A stretch of 64,000 nucleotides of DNA from Methylomonas sp. Lineage in GTDB: Bacteria > Pseudomonadota > Gammaproteobacteria > Methylococcales > Methylomonadaceae. A program made the translations under genes and the position numbers. This document shows, one piece after another, positions 1-7,784 of the stretch. The notes beneath the pieces are model-generated. The model searched no databases, had not been told where the DNA came from, and worked only from the letters and a program-made list of their open reading frames with translations. Position 1 is the first letter of the stretch. Every line of letters begins with the position of its first letter. The DNA is taken from positions 62,001 to 126,000 of the forward strand of contig NZ_JALOBS010000010.1 of the NCBI RefSeq assembly GCF_023228165.1, in the 5' to 3' direction.

Positions 1-209
1 ACAAAGCCCGCCAATTCTTCGCAAGTCTCTTCCTTGACGCGCATCAGCATTAAAAATGCGCCCAGCTGAATCGGCTGTACTTGGTCGGCCAGAATCATTT
101 TCATGGCCCGATAGGCCTCATCTTGAGTGAGAGGCCGAGAGCCTTTTTTGCCCTTACCCAAAATTTTGATAAATTCGGCGAATGGATGTTCCGGTTCGGT
201 TAGGCTCAT
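1..209 (-). CDS. TrpD2/YbiB-like glycosyltransferase family 3 protein, N-terminal fragment
   Basis: Only the first 69 or so residues are inside the window; the gene runs off the left edge. The translation (starting MSLTEPEHPFAEFIKILGKG, then a GKKGSRPLT turn and QLGAFLMLMRVKEET) is the helical N-terminal domain of the anthranilate phosphoribosyltransferase fold. The short charged start and the early GKGKKG stretch look more like the TrpD2/YbiB branch, reported to bind nucleic acid, than like true TrpD; that choice is an inference from the N-terminus. The ATG (209-207) overlaps the cyoE stop codon in an ATGA arrangement, so the two are probably co-transcribed and translationally coupled. Confidence 0.6.
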   Translation of the reverse strand, partial: MSLTEPEHPFAEFIKILGKGKKGSRPLTQDEAYRAMKMILADQVQPIQLGAFLMLMRVKEETCEELAGF

Positions 210-1096
210 GACAAGGACAGTGGGAAGTAGTGATCGATTAACAAAGCGGCAAATATCAGCATTAGATAAACTATCGAATAACCGAAGGTGCGCATGGCGG
301 TTTTATTGTCTTTTTTTCGCATCATTTGCACGGCGTAATACAGAAATCCCAGTCCCAGCAGCACCGCGGAAATTAAATAAATCAACCCGCTCATGCCGGT
401 CAGATAAGGCAGCAGGGTGGTGATCAGCAGCAAAATGGTATACAGCAGGATTTGCAGGCGGGTAAATTCCACCCCATGTGTAACCGGCAGCATTGGAATG
501 GACACTTTGGCGTATTCCTCGCGGCGGGCAATGGCCAGCGCCCAAAAATGCGGGGGTGTCCAAACGAAAATGATTAATACCAGCAACAGGGCGTGGTGAT
601 GGATTTCCCCGGTAATGGCCGTCCAGCCCAGCAAAGGCGGTGCGGCGCCGGCAATGCCGCCGATGACGATGTTTTGCGGGGTCATTTTTTTTAAGTACAC
701 TGTGTAAATCACCGCATAACCAATCAGCGACAGAAAAGTCAAAAATGCGGTCAGGGCATTGACTTTAATAATCAGCACAGCCATGGCAATCGAACCGATG
801 ATACCGGCGAATAGTAGTACATTTTGCGAATTCAAGTCGCCGGTCGGCAAGGGGCGGTTTTTGGTGCGGGCCATTTGACCGTCGGCGATTTGGTCGATGA
901 AATGATTGATGGCGGCCGCGGAAGAGGCTGCCAGGCCGATACCCAACGTGCCGTAAAAAAAATTGCCGAACGGCGGCCAGCCGGGAACAGCCAGCAACAT
1001 ACCCACGATGGCGGTAAACACGATTAACGCAACCACCCTGGGTTTACAGAGTTCCAGATAGTGCCGCCAGGATAATACGCTGCTTTTGTCTGTCAT
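206..1096 (-). CDS. cyoE: Protoheme IX farnesyltransferase (heme O synthase)
   Basis: CyoE/CtaB attaches a farnesyl group to protoheme IX to make heme O, the precursor of the hemes of haem-copper terminal oxidases. The 296-residue product is the family's usual size and is almost entirely transmembrane helices. It has the UbiA-superfamily prenyl-diphosphate motif: NHFIDQIADGQMARTKNRPLP at about residues 65-85, with the two Asp and the RTxxRPLP part, and a second YTVYLKKMTPQN loop. The gene is transcribed away from the M16 peptidase genes, and its stop overlaps the next gene's ATG. No oxidase subunit genes are visible on this side. Confidence 0.95.
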   Translation of the reverse strand: MTDKSSVLSWRHYLELCKPRVVALIVFTAIVGMLLAVPGWPPFGNFFYGTLGIGLAASSAAAINHFIDQIADGQMARTKNRPLPTGDLNSQNVLLFAGIIGSIAMAVLIIKVNALTAFLTFLSLIGYAVIYTVYLKKMTPQNIVIGGIAGAAPPLLGWTAITGEIHHHALLLVLIIFVWTPPHFWALAIARREEYAKVSIPMLPVTHGVEFTRLQILLYTILLLITTLLPYLTGMSGLIYLISAVLLGLGFLYYAVQMMRKKDNKTAMRTFGYSIVYLMLIFAALLIDHYFPLSLS

Positions 1097-1200
1097 TCGG
1101 GTCCGAATAGTTTATATGCCATTAAAGCTATAGAATAACAGTGAACCTTTGAATATTGAAATCGTCACAGGCGCTCGTCTTTTCTATCAATGAGGGAGTT

Positions 1201-2586
1201 ATGAAATTGGAATTGTTGAAACCCGGTATCGCAGCAGCGATGTTGCTTTACCCAGCTTGGCAGGCCTTTGCGGAAGACGGCAAAGTGCATGAACAAGTTT
1301 TGGATAATGGTCTGAAAATACTGGTAAAAGAAGACCATAGGGCACCCGTGGTGGTGTCGCAAGTGTGGTACAAGGTCGGCGGCAGTTACGAACCCGGCGG
1401 TATCACCGGCATTTCGCACATGCTGGAGCACATGATGTTCAAGGGCACTCAACAATATCCGGCCGGCGAATTTTCCCGCATCATCGCCGAAAATGGCGGC
1501 CAGGAAAACGCCTTTACCGGCAGCGATTACACCGCCTATTTTCAGACCCTGGAAAAATCGCGTCTGGAAATCAGCTTTAAGCTGGAAGCGGACCGGATGC
1601 GCAATCTGGATTTAAAAGCCGAAGAATTGGAAAAGGAGCTGCAAGTAGTCACGGAAGAACGTCGCATGCGTACCGAAGACAAACCCCGCGCCAAAGCCCA
1701 GGAACAATTCAATGCGGTCGCCTTTACCAATAGCCCGTATCAAAATCCGGTGATCGGCTGGCCGTCCGATATCGCCAATTACAAAGTCGAAGACCTTAAA
1801 GCCTGGTATCAAAAATGGTACGCCCCCAATAACACCACCTTGGTGGTGGTTGGCGATGTGGATGCTGGGCAAACCATCGAATTGGCCAAACAATATTTTG
1901 CCGGCTTAAAACCCAGTGATATCCAGCCTATCAAGCCGCAGGACGAAACGCCGCAGAAAGGCGCACGTAAACTCACTGTTAAAGCGCCGGCCAAATTGCC
2001 TTATCTGATGATGGGCTACAAAGTGCCGGTATTGAACACGGCCAAGCCGGAATCGGAAGCCTATGCGCTGGAAGTGCTGGCCGGCATTCTGGACGGCGGT
2101 AACGGAGCCCGTTTGTCGACACGCCTGATTCGCGGCCAGCAAATCGCTGTTTCCGCCGGAGCGGGTTACGACATGAACTCGCGTTTGGCGGATATGTTTT
2201 TGCTGGAAGCCACGCCGGCGGAAGGCAAAAGTGTGTTTGACCTGGAATACGCCTTGAAGGACGAGGTCTATAAACTGCAAAGCGAATTGGTGAGTAAAGA
2301 GGAATTGCAACGCATCAAGGCGCAAGTGTTGGCCAACGACATTTACCAAAAGGATTCAAATTTTAATCAAGCGCTGCAATTGGGCTTGCTGGAGACGGTA
2401 GGCATAGGCTGGCAAAAAGCCGATGAGTATGTGCGGAAAATTAACCAGGTCACGGCCGAGCAAGTGCGCGAAGTGGCGCGTAAGTATCTGATCGAGGACA
2501 GTCTGACCGTGGCTTATCTGGACCCGCAACCCATCACCGAAGCTCCCAAACCCGCAAAACTGACTGGAGGTCACCATGCGTTTTAA
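1201..2586 (+). CDS. M16 family zinc peptidase (active subunit), secreted
   Basis: A 461-residue pitrilysin/insulinase-family peptidase with an N-terminal Sec signal peptide (cleavage near AFA-ED, residue 25). The inverted zinc motif HMLEH lies at residues 73-77, followed about 75 residues later by the conserved Glu in the ELQVVTEERR stretch, so the catalytic apparatus looks complete. An upstream in-frame TTG at 1156 is possible, but the ATG at 1201 has a good GAGGGAG ribosome site and begins directly with the signal peptide. The next gene encodes a catalytically dead homologue; such pairs form heterodimeric processing peptidases of the YmxG/PqqF type. The substrate is unknown. Confidence 0.93.
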   Translation: MKLELLKPGIAAAMLLYPAWQAFAEDGKVHEQVLDNGLKILVKEDHRAPVVVSQVWYKVGGSYEPGGITGISHMLEHMMFKGTQQYPAGEFSRIIAENGGQENAFTGSDYTAYFQTLEKSRLEISFKLEADRMRNLDLKAEELEKELQVVTEERRMRTEDKPRAKAQEQFNAVAFTNSPYQNPVIGWPSDIANYKVEDLKAWYQKWYAPNNTTLVVVGDVDAGQTIELAKQYFAGLKPSDIQPIKPQDETPQKGARKLTVKAPAKLPYLMMGYKVPVLNTAKPESEAYALEVLAGILDGGNGARLSTRLIRGQQIAVSAGAGYDMNSRLADMFLLEATPAEGKSVFDLEYALKDEVYKLQSELVSKEELQRIKAQVLANDIYQKDSNFNQALQLGLLETVGIGWQKADEYVRKINQVTAEQVREVARKYLIEDSLTVAYLDPQPITEAPKPAKLTGGHHAF

Positions 2587-3922
2587 TCTGATCGGCTTGT
2601 TTTTGCTGATATTAAGCCAGGCAAGCTGGGCAAATGTCGCCATTCAACATTGGCGGACCAGCCATGGAACCAGGGTCTATTTTGTGCAGACACCCAGTTT
2701 GCCGATGGTGGATATACGGGTGGCGTTCGACGGCGGCAGTGCCCGTGACGAGGCTCAATTCGGTTTGGCTGCCTTGACCTCGGCCATGCTGGATACCGGT
2801 GCCGGCGAGTGGAATGCCGACGATATTGCCAACCGTTTCGATTCGGTAGGGGCCGTTTTTTCCACGGGTGTCTCGGAAGACATGGCCTGGCTGTCTCTGC
2901 GCAGTCTGACGGAGAAAGCCTTGTTCGATAAGGCTTTTGGTACCTTTCAAGCGATTTTAAATACGCCGGCATTTAATGAAGACGATTTTCAACGCGAAAA
3001 GAATCGTACTTTGGCGGGCTTGAAGCATAGGGAGGAATCGCCCGGCGCCCTGGCCGGCATCGCTTTCAACAAAGCTTTGTACCACGATCATCCTTATGCG
3101 CATCCCGAAGAAGGTCTGGTGGAAACCGTAGCCGGTTTCGAAGTCGACGATTTGAAAGCGTTTTATAAAAAATATTACGTTTCGGCTAACGCCATGGTAG
3201 TGATTGTGGGCGATTTACAGAAGTCGCGGGCCGAGCAGATCGCGGAAAAATTAATTGCCGGCTTGCCCGTGGGCGAAAAACCCGCCCAAATTCCGCCGGT
3301 GGTAATACCCACCCAGGCCACCACCCAGCGCATAGCGTTTCCGTCCAGCCAAACCCATGTATTATCGGGCATGCCGGGCACGCATCGTAAAGATCCCGAC
3401 TATTTTGCCTTGTATGTGGGCAATCATATTTTGGGCGGCGGTAGCTTGGTATCCAGATTGTTCGATGAGGTGCGGGAAAAGCGCGGATTGGCGTATAGCG
3501 CATCCAGCCAGTTCATGCCCTTATATCGAGAAGGTCCATTCGTCATGAGCTTGCAAACCCGCAACGATCAAACCGATCAAGCGATAAAAGTCATGGATGA
3601 AACGTTAAACGATTTCATCAAAAATGGTCCTACCGAAGCGGAGCTGGTAGCGGCCAAGAAAAACATCACCGGCGGCTTTGCCTTGCGTACCGATAACAAT
3701 GCCAAATTGACCGATTACGTCACCATGATCGGCTTTTATCAGCAGCCTTTGGATTATCTGGACCAGTTTCCGGCCAAGGTGGATGCTGTCAGCGTTGCGG
3801 ATATCAAGGATGCCTTCCAGCGCAGAATCAAGCCGGAATGGTTGCAAACCGTCACGGTCGGCGGCGCGGGTTCCCTACCCGCCGCCGCACTTCCACCCTC
3901 CCTGGCGGTCGGCGGCAAATAA
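2576..3922 (+). CDS. M16 family peptidase-like protein (inactive partner subunit)
   Basis: A 448-residue secreted M16 homologue with a signal peptide ending near SWA-NV. Where the upstream paralogue has HxxEH, this one reads FGLAALTSAMLDTGAGEW, so it lacks the zinc ligands and is predicted to be non-catalytic. The C-terminal M16 domain is well preserved, including the GGGSLVSRLFDEVREKRGLAY substrate-clamp region. The gene overlaps the upstream M16 gene by 11 bases, which suggests translational coupling and equal amounts of the two subunits, as in the alpha/beta organisation of mitochondrial processing peptidase. Confidence 0.92.
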   Translation: MRFNLIGLFLLILSQASWANVAIQHWRTSHGTRVYFVQTPSLPMVDIRVAFDGGSARDEAQFGLAALTSAMLDTGAGEWNADDIANRFDSVGAVFSTGVSEDMAWLSLRSLTEKALFDKAFGTFQAILNTPAFNEDDFQREKNRTLAGLKHREESPGALAGIAFNKALYHDHPYAHPEEGLVETVAGFEVDDLKAFYKKYYVSANAMVVIVGDLQKSRAEQIAEKLIAGLPVGEKPAQIPPVVIPTQATTQRIAFPSSQTHVLSGMPGTHRKDPDYFALYVGNHILGGGSLVSRLFDEVREKRGLAYSASSQFMPLYREGPFVMSLQTRNDQTDQAIKVMDETLNDFIKNGPTEAELVAAKKNITGGFALRTDNNAKLTDYVTMIGFYQQPLDYLDQFPAKVDAVSVADIKDAFQRRIKPEWLQTVTVGGAGSLPAAALPPSLAVGGK

Positions 3923-3925
3923 AGC

Positions 3926-4477
3926 ATGAGTAACAAGCTGCGCATTATCGGCGGCGAATGGCGTAGCCGGCTGATCGCCTTCGACGATGCGCCGGGGTTG
4001 CGGCCGACACCGGCGAGGATTAGGGAAACGCTGTTCAACTGGCTGCAAGCCGATGTCGCCAACAGCCGCTGCCTGGATTTATTTGCCGGCAGCGGCGCTT
4101 TGGGCTTCGAAGCGGCCTCTCGGGGCGCCAAGCAGGTGGTGCAGGTAGAAAATAACCCCCAAACCTGCCGGAAACTGAAAGAAAATTGCGCGGCATTGGC
4201 AACCGAGCGGATCGAGGTTGTGCAAGTCGATGTCTTGCAGTTTATGGAACTGGGAAACGCGGCCTTTGATTTGATTTTTCTGGATCCGCCGTTTGGGCAG
4301 GACTTGGTTAAGCCTATTTGCCGGCGATTGACCGAGGTAGGTTTGCTGGCGGAATTCGGAAAAATTTATATCGAAACCGAACGCAATTTGGCCCTGAATG
4401 ATCTACCCGACCATTGGCAGTGCTTGAAGTACAAGCAGGCTGGAGAGGTGGCTTATAGTCTTTATCAAAGTCGATAA
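3926..4477 (+). CDS. rsmD: 16S rRNA (guanine966-N2)-methyltransferase
   Basis: RsmD methylates G966 of 16S rRNA during 30S assembly using S-adenosylmethionine. The 183-residue protein has the family N-terminus (LRIIGGEWRSR, then LRPTPARIRETLFNWL), the SAM-binding motif DLFAGSGALGFEAASRG at about residues 51-67, and the N6/N2-methylase catalytic motif DPPF at about 121-124. It starts 3 bases after the second M16 gene, probably in the same transcript, and is followed by coaD, a very common gammaproteobacterial neighbour. Confidence 0.96.
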   Translation: MSNKLRIIGGEWRSRLIAFDDAPGLRPTPARIRETLFNWLQADVANSRCLDLFAGSGALGFEAASRGAKQVVQVENNPQTCRKLKENCAALATERIEVVQVDVLQFMELGNAAFDLIFLDPPFGQDLVKPICRRLTEVGLLAEFGKIYIETERNLALNDLPDHWQCLKYKQAGEVAYSLYQSR

Positions 4478-4566
4478 ACTCTAAAAAGTGGCTGTTTGGC
4501 GGATTTTTGCCTGCTTTTATTGCTGGGATGCTTTAGAATCCGTCCTCCCAAAATAATACTATCGTC

Positions 4567-5052
4567 ATGCAAATTACCGCAATTTATCCGGGGACATTCG
4601 ACCCGATTACCAATGGCCATCTCGATCTGATTCATAGGGCCTCCATGCTCTATGAAAAAGTCATTGTGGCCGTGGCTGAAAGCCGCGGCAAGCAGCCGTT
4701 GTTTACGTTGCAGGAGCGCGTGGAGCTCATTGAAGGCGTGGTTAGCGAGTTTTCCAATATACAGGTGATAGGCTTTAATAATCTGTTAGTGGAATGCGCC
4801 AAGCAGCATCGAGCCAGCGTCATCCTGCGCGGCTTGCGGGCGGTCTCGGATTTTGAATACGAATTTCAAATGGCGGGCATGAATCGCAGATTGGCGCCGG
4901 ATATCGAAACCGTTTTTTTAACGCCCGCCGAACAATATGAATTTATTTCATCCAGCATGATCCGAGAAATTGCCCGATTAAACGGCGATGTGTCGAGTTT
5001 TGTGTCGGATTCGGTTAAAGACCGGTTAACCAACAAATTTAAAACGGAGTAG
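4567..5052 (+). CDS. coaD: Phosphopantetheine adenylyltransferase
   Basis: CoaD carries out the penultimate step of coenzyme A synthesis, joining ATP and 4'-phosphopantetheine to give dephospho-CoA. The 161-residue protein is standard length and has the nucleotidyltransferase signature YPGTFDPITNGHLDLI (TNGH at residues 17-20) and the C-terminal ISSSMIREI motif. A gap of about 90 bases separates it from rsmD, so it may have its own promoter. The ferredoxin gene follows after only 3 bases. Confidence 0.97.
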   Translation: MQITAIYPGTFDPITNGHLDLIHRASMLYEKVIVAVAESRGKQPLFTLQERVELIEGVVSEFSNIQVIGFNNLLVECAKQHRASVILRGLRAVSDFEYEFQMAGMNRRLAPDIETVFLTPAEQYEFISSSMIREIARLNGDVSSFVSDSVKDRLTNKFKTE

Positions 5053-5055
5053 CCC

Positions 5056-5301
5056 ATGGCCCTGATTATTAGCGATGAATGCATCAATTGCGATGTGTGC
5101 GAACCGGAATGCCCAAATGGTGCCATTTCTCAAGGTGACGATATTTATGTGATTAATCCGTCGCTTTGCACCGAGTGTGTCGGGCATCACGACAAACCGC
5201 AGTGCATGGAAGTGTGCCCAGTCGATTGCATCAGTAAAGATCCTGTGCACGTTGAAGACCAAGCCGATTTATATCAAAAGTATTTGACGCTGATCGACTA
5301 G
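5056..5301 (+). CDS. YfhL-type 2[4Fe-4S] ferredoxin
   Basis: An 81-residue bacterial ferredoxin carrying two [4Fe-4S] clusters. The first site is CINCDVCEPECP. The second is the expanded form CTECVGHHDKPQCMEVCP, with extra residues between the second and third Cys, which defines the YfhL/Alvin (Allochromatium vinosum) subclass with a C-terminal extension. It acts as a low-potential electron carrier in the cytoplasm. Its position 3 bases downstream of coaD is conserved in many gammaproteobacteria. Confidence 0.95.
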   Translation: MALIISDECINCDVCEPECPNGAISQGDDIYVINPSLCTECVGHHDKPQCMEVCPVDCISKDPVHVEDQADLYQKYLTLID

Positions 5302-5309
5302 GCGGCGTC

Positions 5310-5339
5310 GATGCCGGGTGTTTTGATATACCCGGTATC
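5310..5339 (+). terminator. Hairpin downstream of the ferredoxin gene
   Basis: A 10-base-pair stem (one G-T wobble) with a loop of about 10 bases lies just after the ferredoxin stop codon. There is no clear T-run after it, so it may be a weak terminator or an mRNA 3' stabilising hairpin. Confidence 0.4.
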
Positions 5340-5426
5340 AGTATGCTGGCAATGCGTTACAATTGCAGCGTTTTCATTCGACAACGTGTTCCCACCTGTT
5401 CTTCAATCCCAACCAGCGAGTCCGTC

Positions 5427-5669
5427 ATGCCAGAGAATATTTCTAATAATGCCCTAATCCTTGCCCTGCTGTCTTTAAACGGTGAAATTGCAATTCAGAA
5501 CGACTATCTGGAGTCCGGAGAAATTCCCGAGGAAGAAGTCGAAAACGAGCGGGAGGTGCTGGAAGATCTTGAGCAAGCCTTTATGGAATTTGTGGATGTT
5601 TACAAAGCCCGGGCCCGCAATGATCAGTCTTTACCCAGCCTGGAAGAATTGTTGGCGGGCGAAGAGTAA
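5427..5669 (+). CDS. Small acidic conserved-looking protein, function unknown
   Basis: An 80-residue strongly acidic protein beginning MPENISNNALILALLSLNGE and ending LPSLEELLAGEE. It is predicted to be two or three helices with a central Glu-rich segment (EIPEEEVENEREVLEDLEQA) that could form a short coiled coil. No signal peptide, Cys or metal motif is seen. The frame stays open upstream to 5343, but the ATG at 5427 gives a compact, well-composed N-terminus, whereas the upstream extension looks like untranslated sequence. A good terminator-like hairpin follows about 90 bases downstream. I do not recognise the family. Confidence 0.7.
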   Translation: MPENISNNALILALLSLNGEIAIQNDYLESGEIPEEEVENEREVLEDLEQAFMEFVDVYKARARNDQSLPSLEELLAGEE

Positions 5670-5760
5670 GCGTTAACGATAGGCTGGTACGACCTCGAAT
5701 TCCCAGGCTTTCGAGGCGTCGAATCACAAATCGCTAGGCGCAGTTCCTATCAGTTTATGT

Positions 5761-5788
5761 AAGCCGGCCGTTGTCGGCTTTGTTTTTT
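5761..5788 (+). terminator. Rho-independent terminator
   Basis: An AAGCCG/CGGCTT stem with an 8-base loop is followed by TGTTTTTT. It lies between the small acidic protein gene and ubiD, and would end the transcript of the small gene. Confidence 0.65.
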
Positions 5789-5822
5789 GATCGGCTCAAT
5801 TCCGATCCATTACTCATGCGCG

Positions 5823-7286
5823 ATGAAATACAAAGACTTAAGAGACTTTATTCGGCAACTTGAAAAGCAAGGAGAACTGAAGCGTATCAGCGTGGAAGTG
5901 GATCCTTATCTGGAGATGACGGTGATTTGCGATCGGGTGCTGAAGCAAGGGGGGCCTGCCTTGTTGTTTGAAAATCCTAAAGGCTCCAATATTGCCGTGT
6001 TGGGCAATTTATTCGGCACGCCCAAACGGGTGGCCATGGGCATGGGGGCCAAGGACGTAGGCGAATTGCGCGGCATTGGCGAATTGCTGGCTTATCTGAA
6101 GGAGCCGGACCCTCCCAAAGGGTTCAAGGATGCCATGGACAAACTGCCGGCGTTCAAACAGGTGCTGAACATGGCGCCTAAAATGGTCAATTCGCCGCCT
6201 TGTCAGGAAGTCATCCGTATCGGCGATGAGGTCGATTTGAGTGTTTATCCGATTCAGACTTGCTGGCCGGAAGATGCTGCGCCGCTGATTACCTGGCCGC
6301 TGGTAATTACCAAGGGTCCCAATAAAGATCGACAAAATCTGGGCATTTACCGGCAACAAGTCATAGGCAAAAACAAACTCATCATGCGCTGGCTGGCGCA
6401 TCGCGGCGGCGCGTTGGATTTCAGGGAATGGCAGGAAAAGTATCCGGGTAAACCGTTTCCGGTGGCAGTGGCGCTGGGCGCCGATCCGGCCACGATACTG
6501 GCTGCGGTGACGCCGGTGCCGGACGCCTTGTCCGAATACGCCTTTGCCGGTCTGTTACGCGGCAGCAAGACCGAAGTCGCCAAGTGTTTGAGTAACGATT
6601 TGCAGGTACCGGCCAGTGCGGAGATTGTACTGGAGGGCTTAATTTATCCCGGCGAAACCGCGCCGGAAGGCCCGTATGGCGATCACACCGGCTATTACAA
6701 CGAGGTGGACGAGTTCCCGGTGTTCACGGTGGAACGCATCACCCAGCGGCAGGTACCGATTTACCACAGCACTTACACAGGCCGCCCGCCCGATGAACCG
6801 GCTATTTTAGGCGTGGCCCTGAACGAAGTGTTCGTGCCCATTCTGCAGAAACAGTTTCCGGAAATCGTCGACTTTTATTTGCCGCCTGAAGGCTGCTCCT
6901 ACCGGATGGCCGTCATCAGCATGAAGAAACAATATGCCGGACACGCCAAGCGGGTGATGCTGGGTACCTGGTCGTATTTGCGGCAGTTTATGTACACCAA
7001 ATTCGTCATCGTGGTGGACGATGACGTGGATGTGCGTAATTGGCAGGACGTGATCTGGGCCATTACCACCCGCATGGATCCGGCCCGGGATTTGACCATA
7101 TTGGAAAATACCCCGATCGATTACCTGGATTTTGCGTCGCCGGTATCCGGATTAGGCTGCAAGGTCGGCTTCGATGCCACCAACAAATGGCCGGGCGAAA
7201 CCAACCGCGAATGGGGCAGGCCCATTGTGATGCGGGACGATGTGCTGAAAAAAGTCGACGTCATGTGGGATACGCTTTTCAATTAA
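5823..7286 (+). CDS. ubiD: 4-hydroxy-3-polyprenylbenzoate decarboxylase (prenylated-FMN dependent)
   Basis: UbiD removes the carboxyl group from the aromatic ring during ubiquinone synthesis, using the prenylated FMN cofactor supplied by UbiX (not in the window). The product from ATG 5823 is 487 residues, close to the E. coli enzyme. Conserved stretches include KYKDLRDFIRQLEKQGELKR, NLGIYRQQVIGKNKLIMRW, GETAPEGPYGDHTGYY and the C-terminal GCKVGFDATNKWPGE. A 12-residue upstream extension (MIGSIPIHYSCA) is possible but atypical for the family. It appears to be transcribed alone, between a terminator and a repeat-rich gap. Confidence 0.96.
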   Translation: MKYKDLRDFIRQLEKQGELKRISVEVDPYLEMTVICDRVLKQGGPALLFENPKGSNIAVLGNLFGTPKRVAMGMGAKDVGELRGIGELLAYLKEPDPPKGFKDAMDKLPAFKQVLNMAPKMVNSPPCQEVIRIGDEVDLSVYPIQTCWPEDAAPLITWPLVITKGPNKDRQNLGIYRQQVIGKNKLIMRWLAHRGGALDFREWQEKYPGKPFPVAVALGADPATILAAVTPVPDALSEYAFAGLLRGSKTEVAKCLSNDLQVPASAEIVLEGLIYPGETAPEGPYGDHTGYYNEVDEFPVFTVERITQRQVPIYHSTYTGRPPDEPAILGVALNEVFVPILQKQFPEIVDFYLPPEGCSYRMAVISMKKQYAGHAKRVMLGTWSYLRQFMYTKFVIVVDDDVDVRNWQDVIWAITTRMDPARDLTILENTPIDYLDFASPVSGLGCKVGFDATNKWPGETNREWGRPIVMRDDVLKKVDVMWDTLFN

Positions 7287-7367
7287 CGGCATTCGTAAAG
7301 AAAGGATCGTCGGCTTGAGCGGGTCGTTTTATTCAATGGCGGCAATTTGAACTTTCTAGGTCAACTT

Positions 7368-7452
7368 GCGTAGCCTGGATGAAGCATAGCGCAATCCGGG
7401 ATTTGATGACCTTCATTTTCCCGGATTCCATTTCATTGCATCCGGGCTACGC
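7368..7452. repeat. Palindromic intergenic repeat 1 (GCGTAGCC ends)
   Basis: About 85 bases whose outer arms (7368-7383 and 7437-7452) match in inverted orientation at 14 of 16 positions; inner arms AATCCGGGA and TCCCGGATT pair as well. It folds as one long imperfect hairpin, the shape of REP/MITE-like dispersed elements. It is the first of three different such units in the gap between ubiD and hemY. Confidence 0.75.
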
Positions 7453-7492
7453 TGGCTGCAACGAAGAAAACGGGCTCGGATAAAATTAGCTC

Positions 7493-7591
7493 GCGTAGCC
7501 ACGATTAGCGTGAGCGTAATCGTGGGAATGTTAAGCTTTTCTTGGCGGTGAGTATTTTTCCCTCGGTTACGCTTTGCTAACCGAGGCTACG
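7493..7591. repeat. Palindromic intergenic repeat 2 (double hairpin)
   Basis: Two perfect short hairpins, CCACGATTA/TAATCGTGG (7499-7525) and CCTCGGTTA/TAACCGAGG (7561-7587), are bracketed by GCGTAGCC at the left and GGCTACG at the right. The whole unit can therefore close into a cloverleaf-like fold. The ends resemble those of repeat 1, which suggests a related element family. Confidence 0.7.
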
Positions 7592-7623
7592 AAGGCGTCT
7601 TATAAATACGTTAAACCAGTCTA

Positions 7624-7696
7624 GTAGGGTACGCACCGCGTACCTAGAGCTTTTAACGCCATGATGACCTTTAATGGTACGCGATGCGTACCCTAC
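7624..7696. repeat. Palindromic intergenic repeat 3 (GTAGGGTACGC arms)
   Basis: Inverted arms of 21 bases at 7624-7644 and 7676-7696 match at 20 of 21 positions. Each arm is itself nearly palindromic, GGTACGC(A)..GCGTACC. The 31-base centre shows no further structure. It looks like a MITE- or REP-type unit. Confidence 0.75.
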
Positions 7697-7759
7697 ATCT
7701 GTTCCGGCACCATTCAAAAAGTTCTATAGCCAAGCGACTTTGCCTTTGCCGCCCCACAG

Positions 7760-7784
7760 CGCCGAAATTTTTCAGTATTCGGCG
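7760..7784 (-). terminator. Possible hairpin terminator of the hem operon
   Basis: CGCCGAA and TTCGGCG arms (7 base pairs, 11-base loop) sit immediately after the hemY stop on the minus strand. There is no strong T-run, so the call is tentative. Confidence 0.3.

Noticed and set aside
1156..1200. TTG start 15 codons upstream for the first M16 peptidase
   Set aside because: It would put a polar stretch before the signal peptide, and the ATG at 1201 has a better ribosome site.
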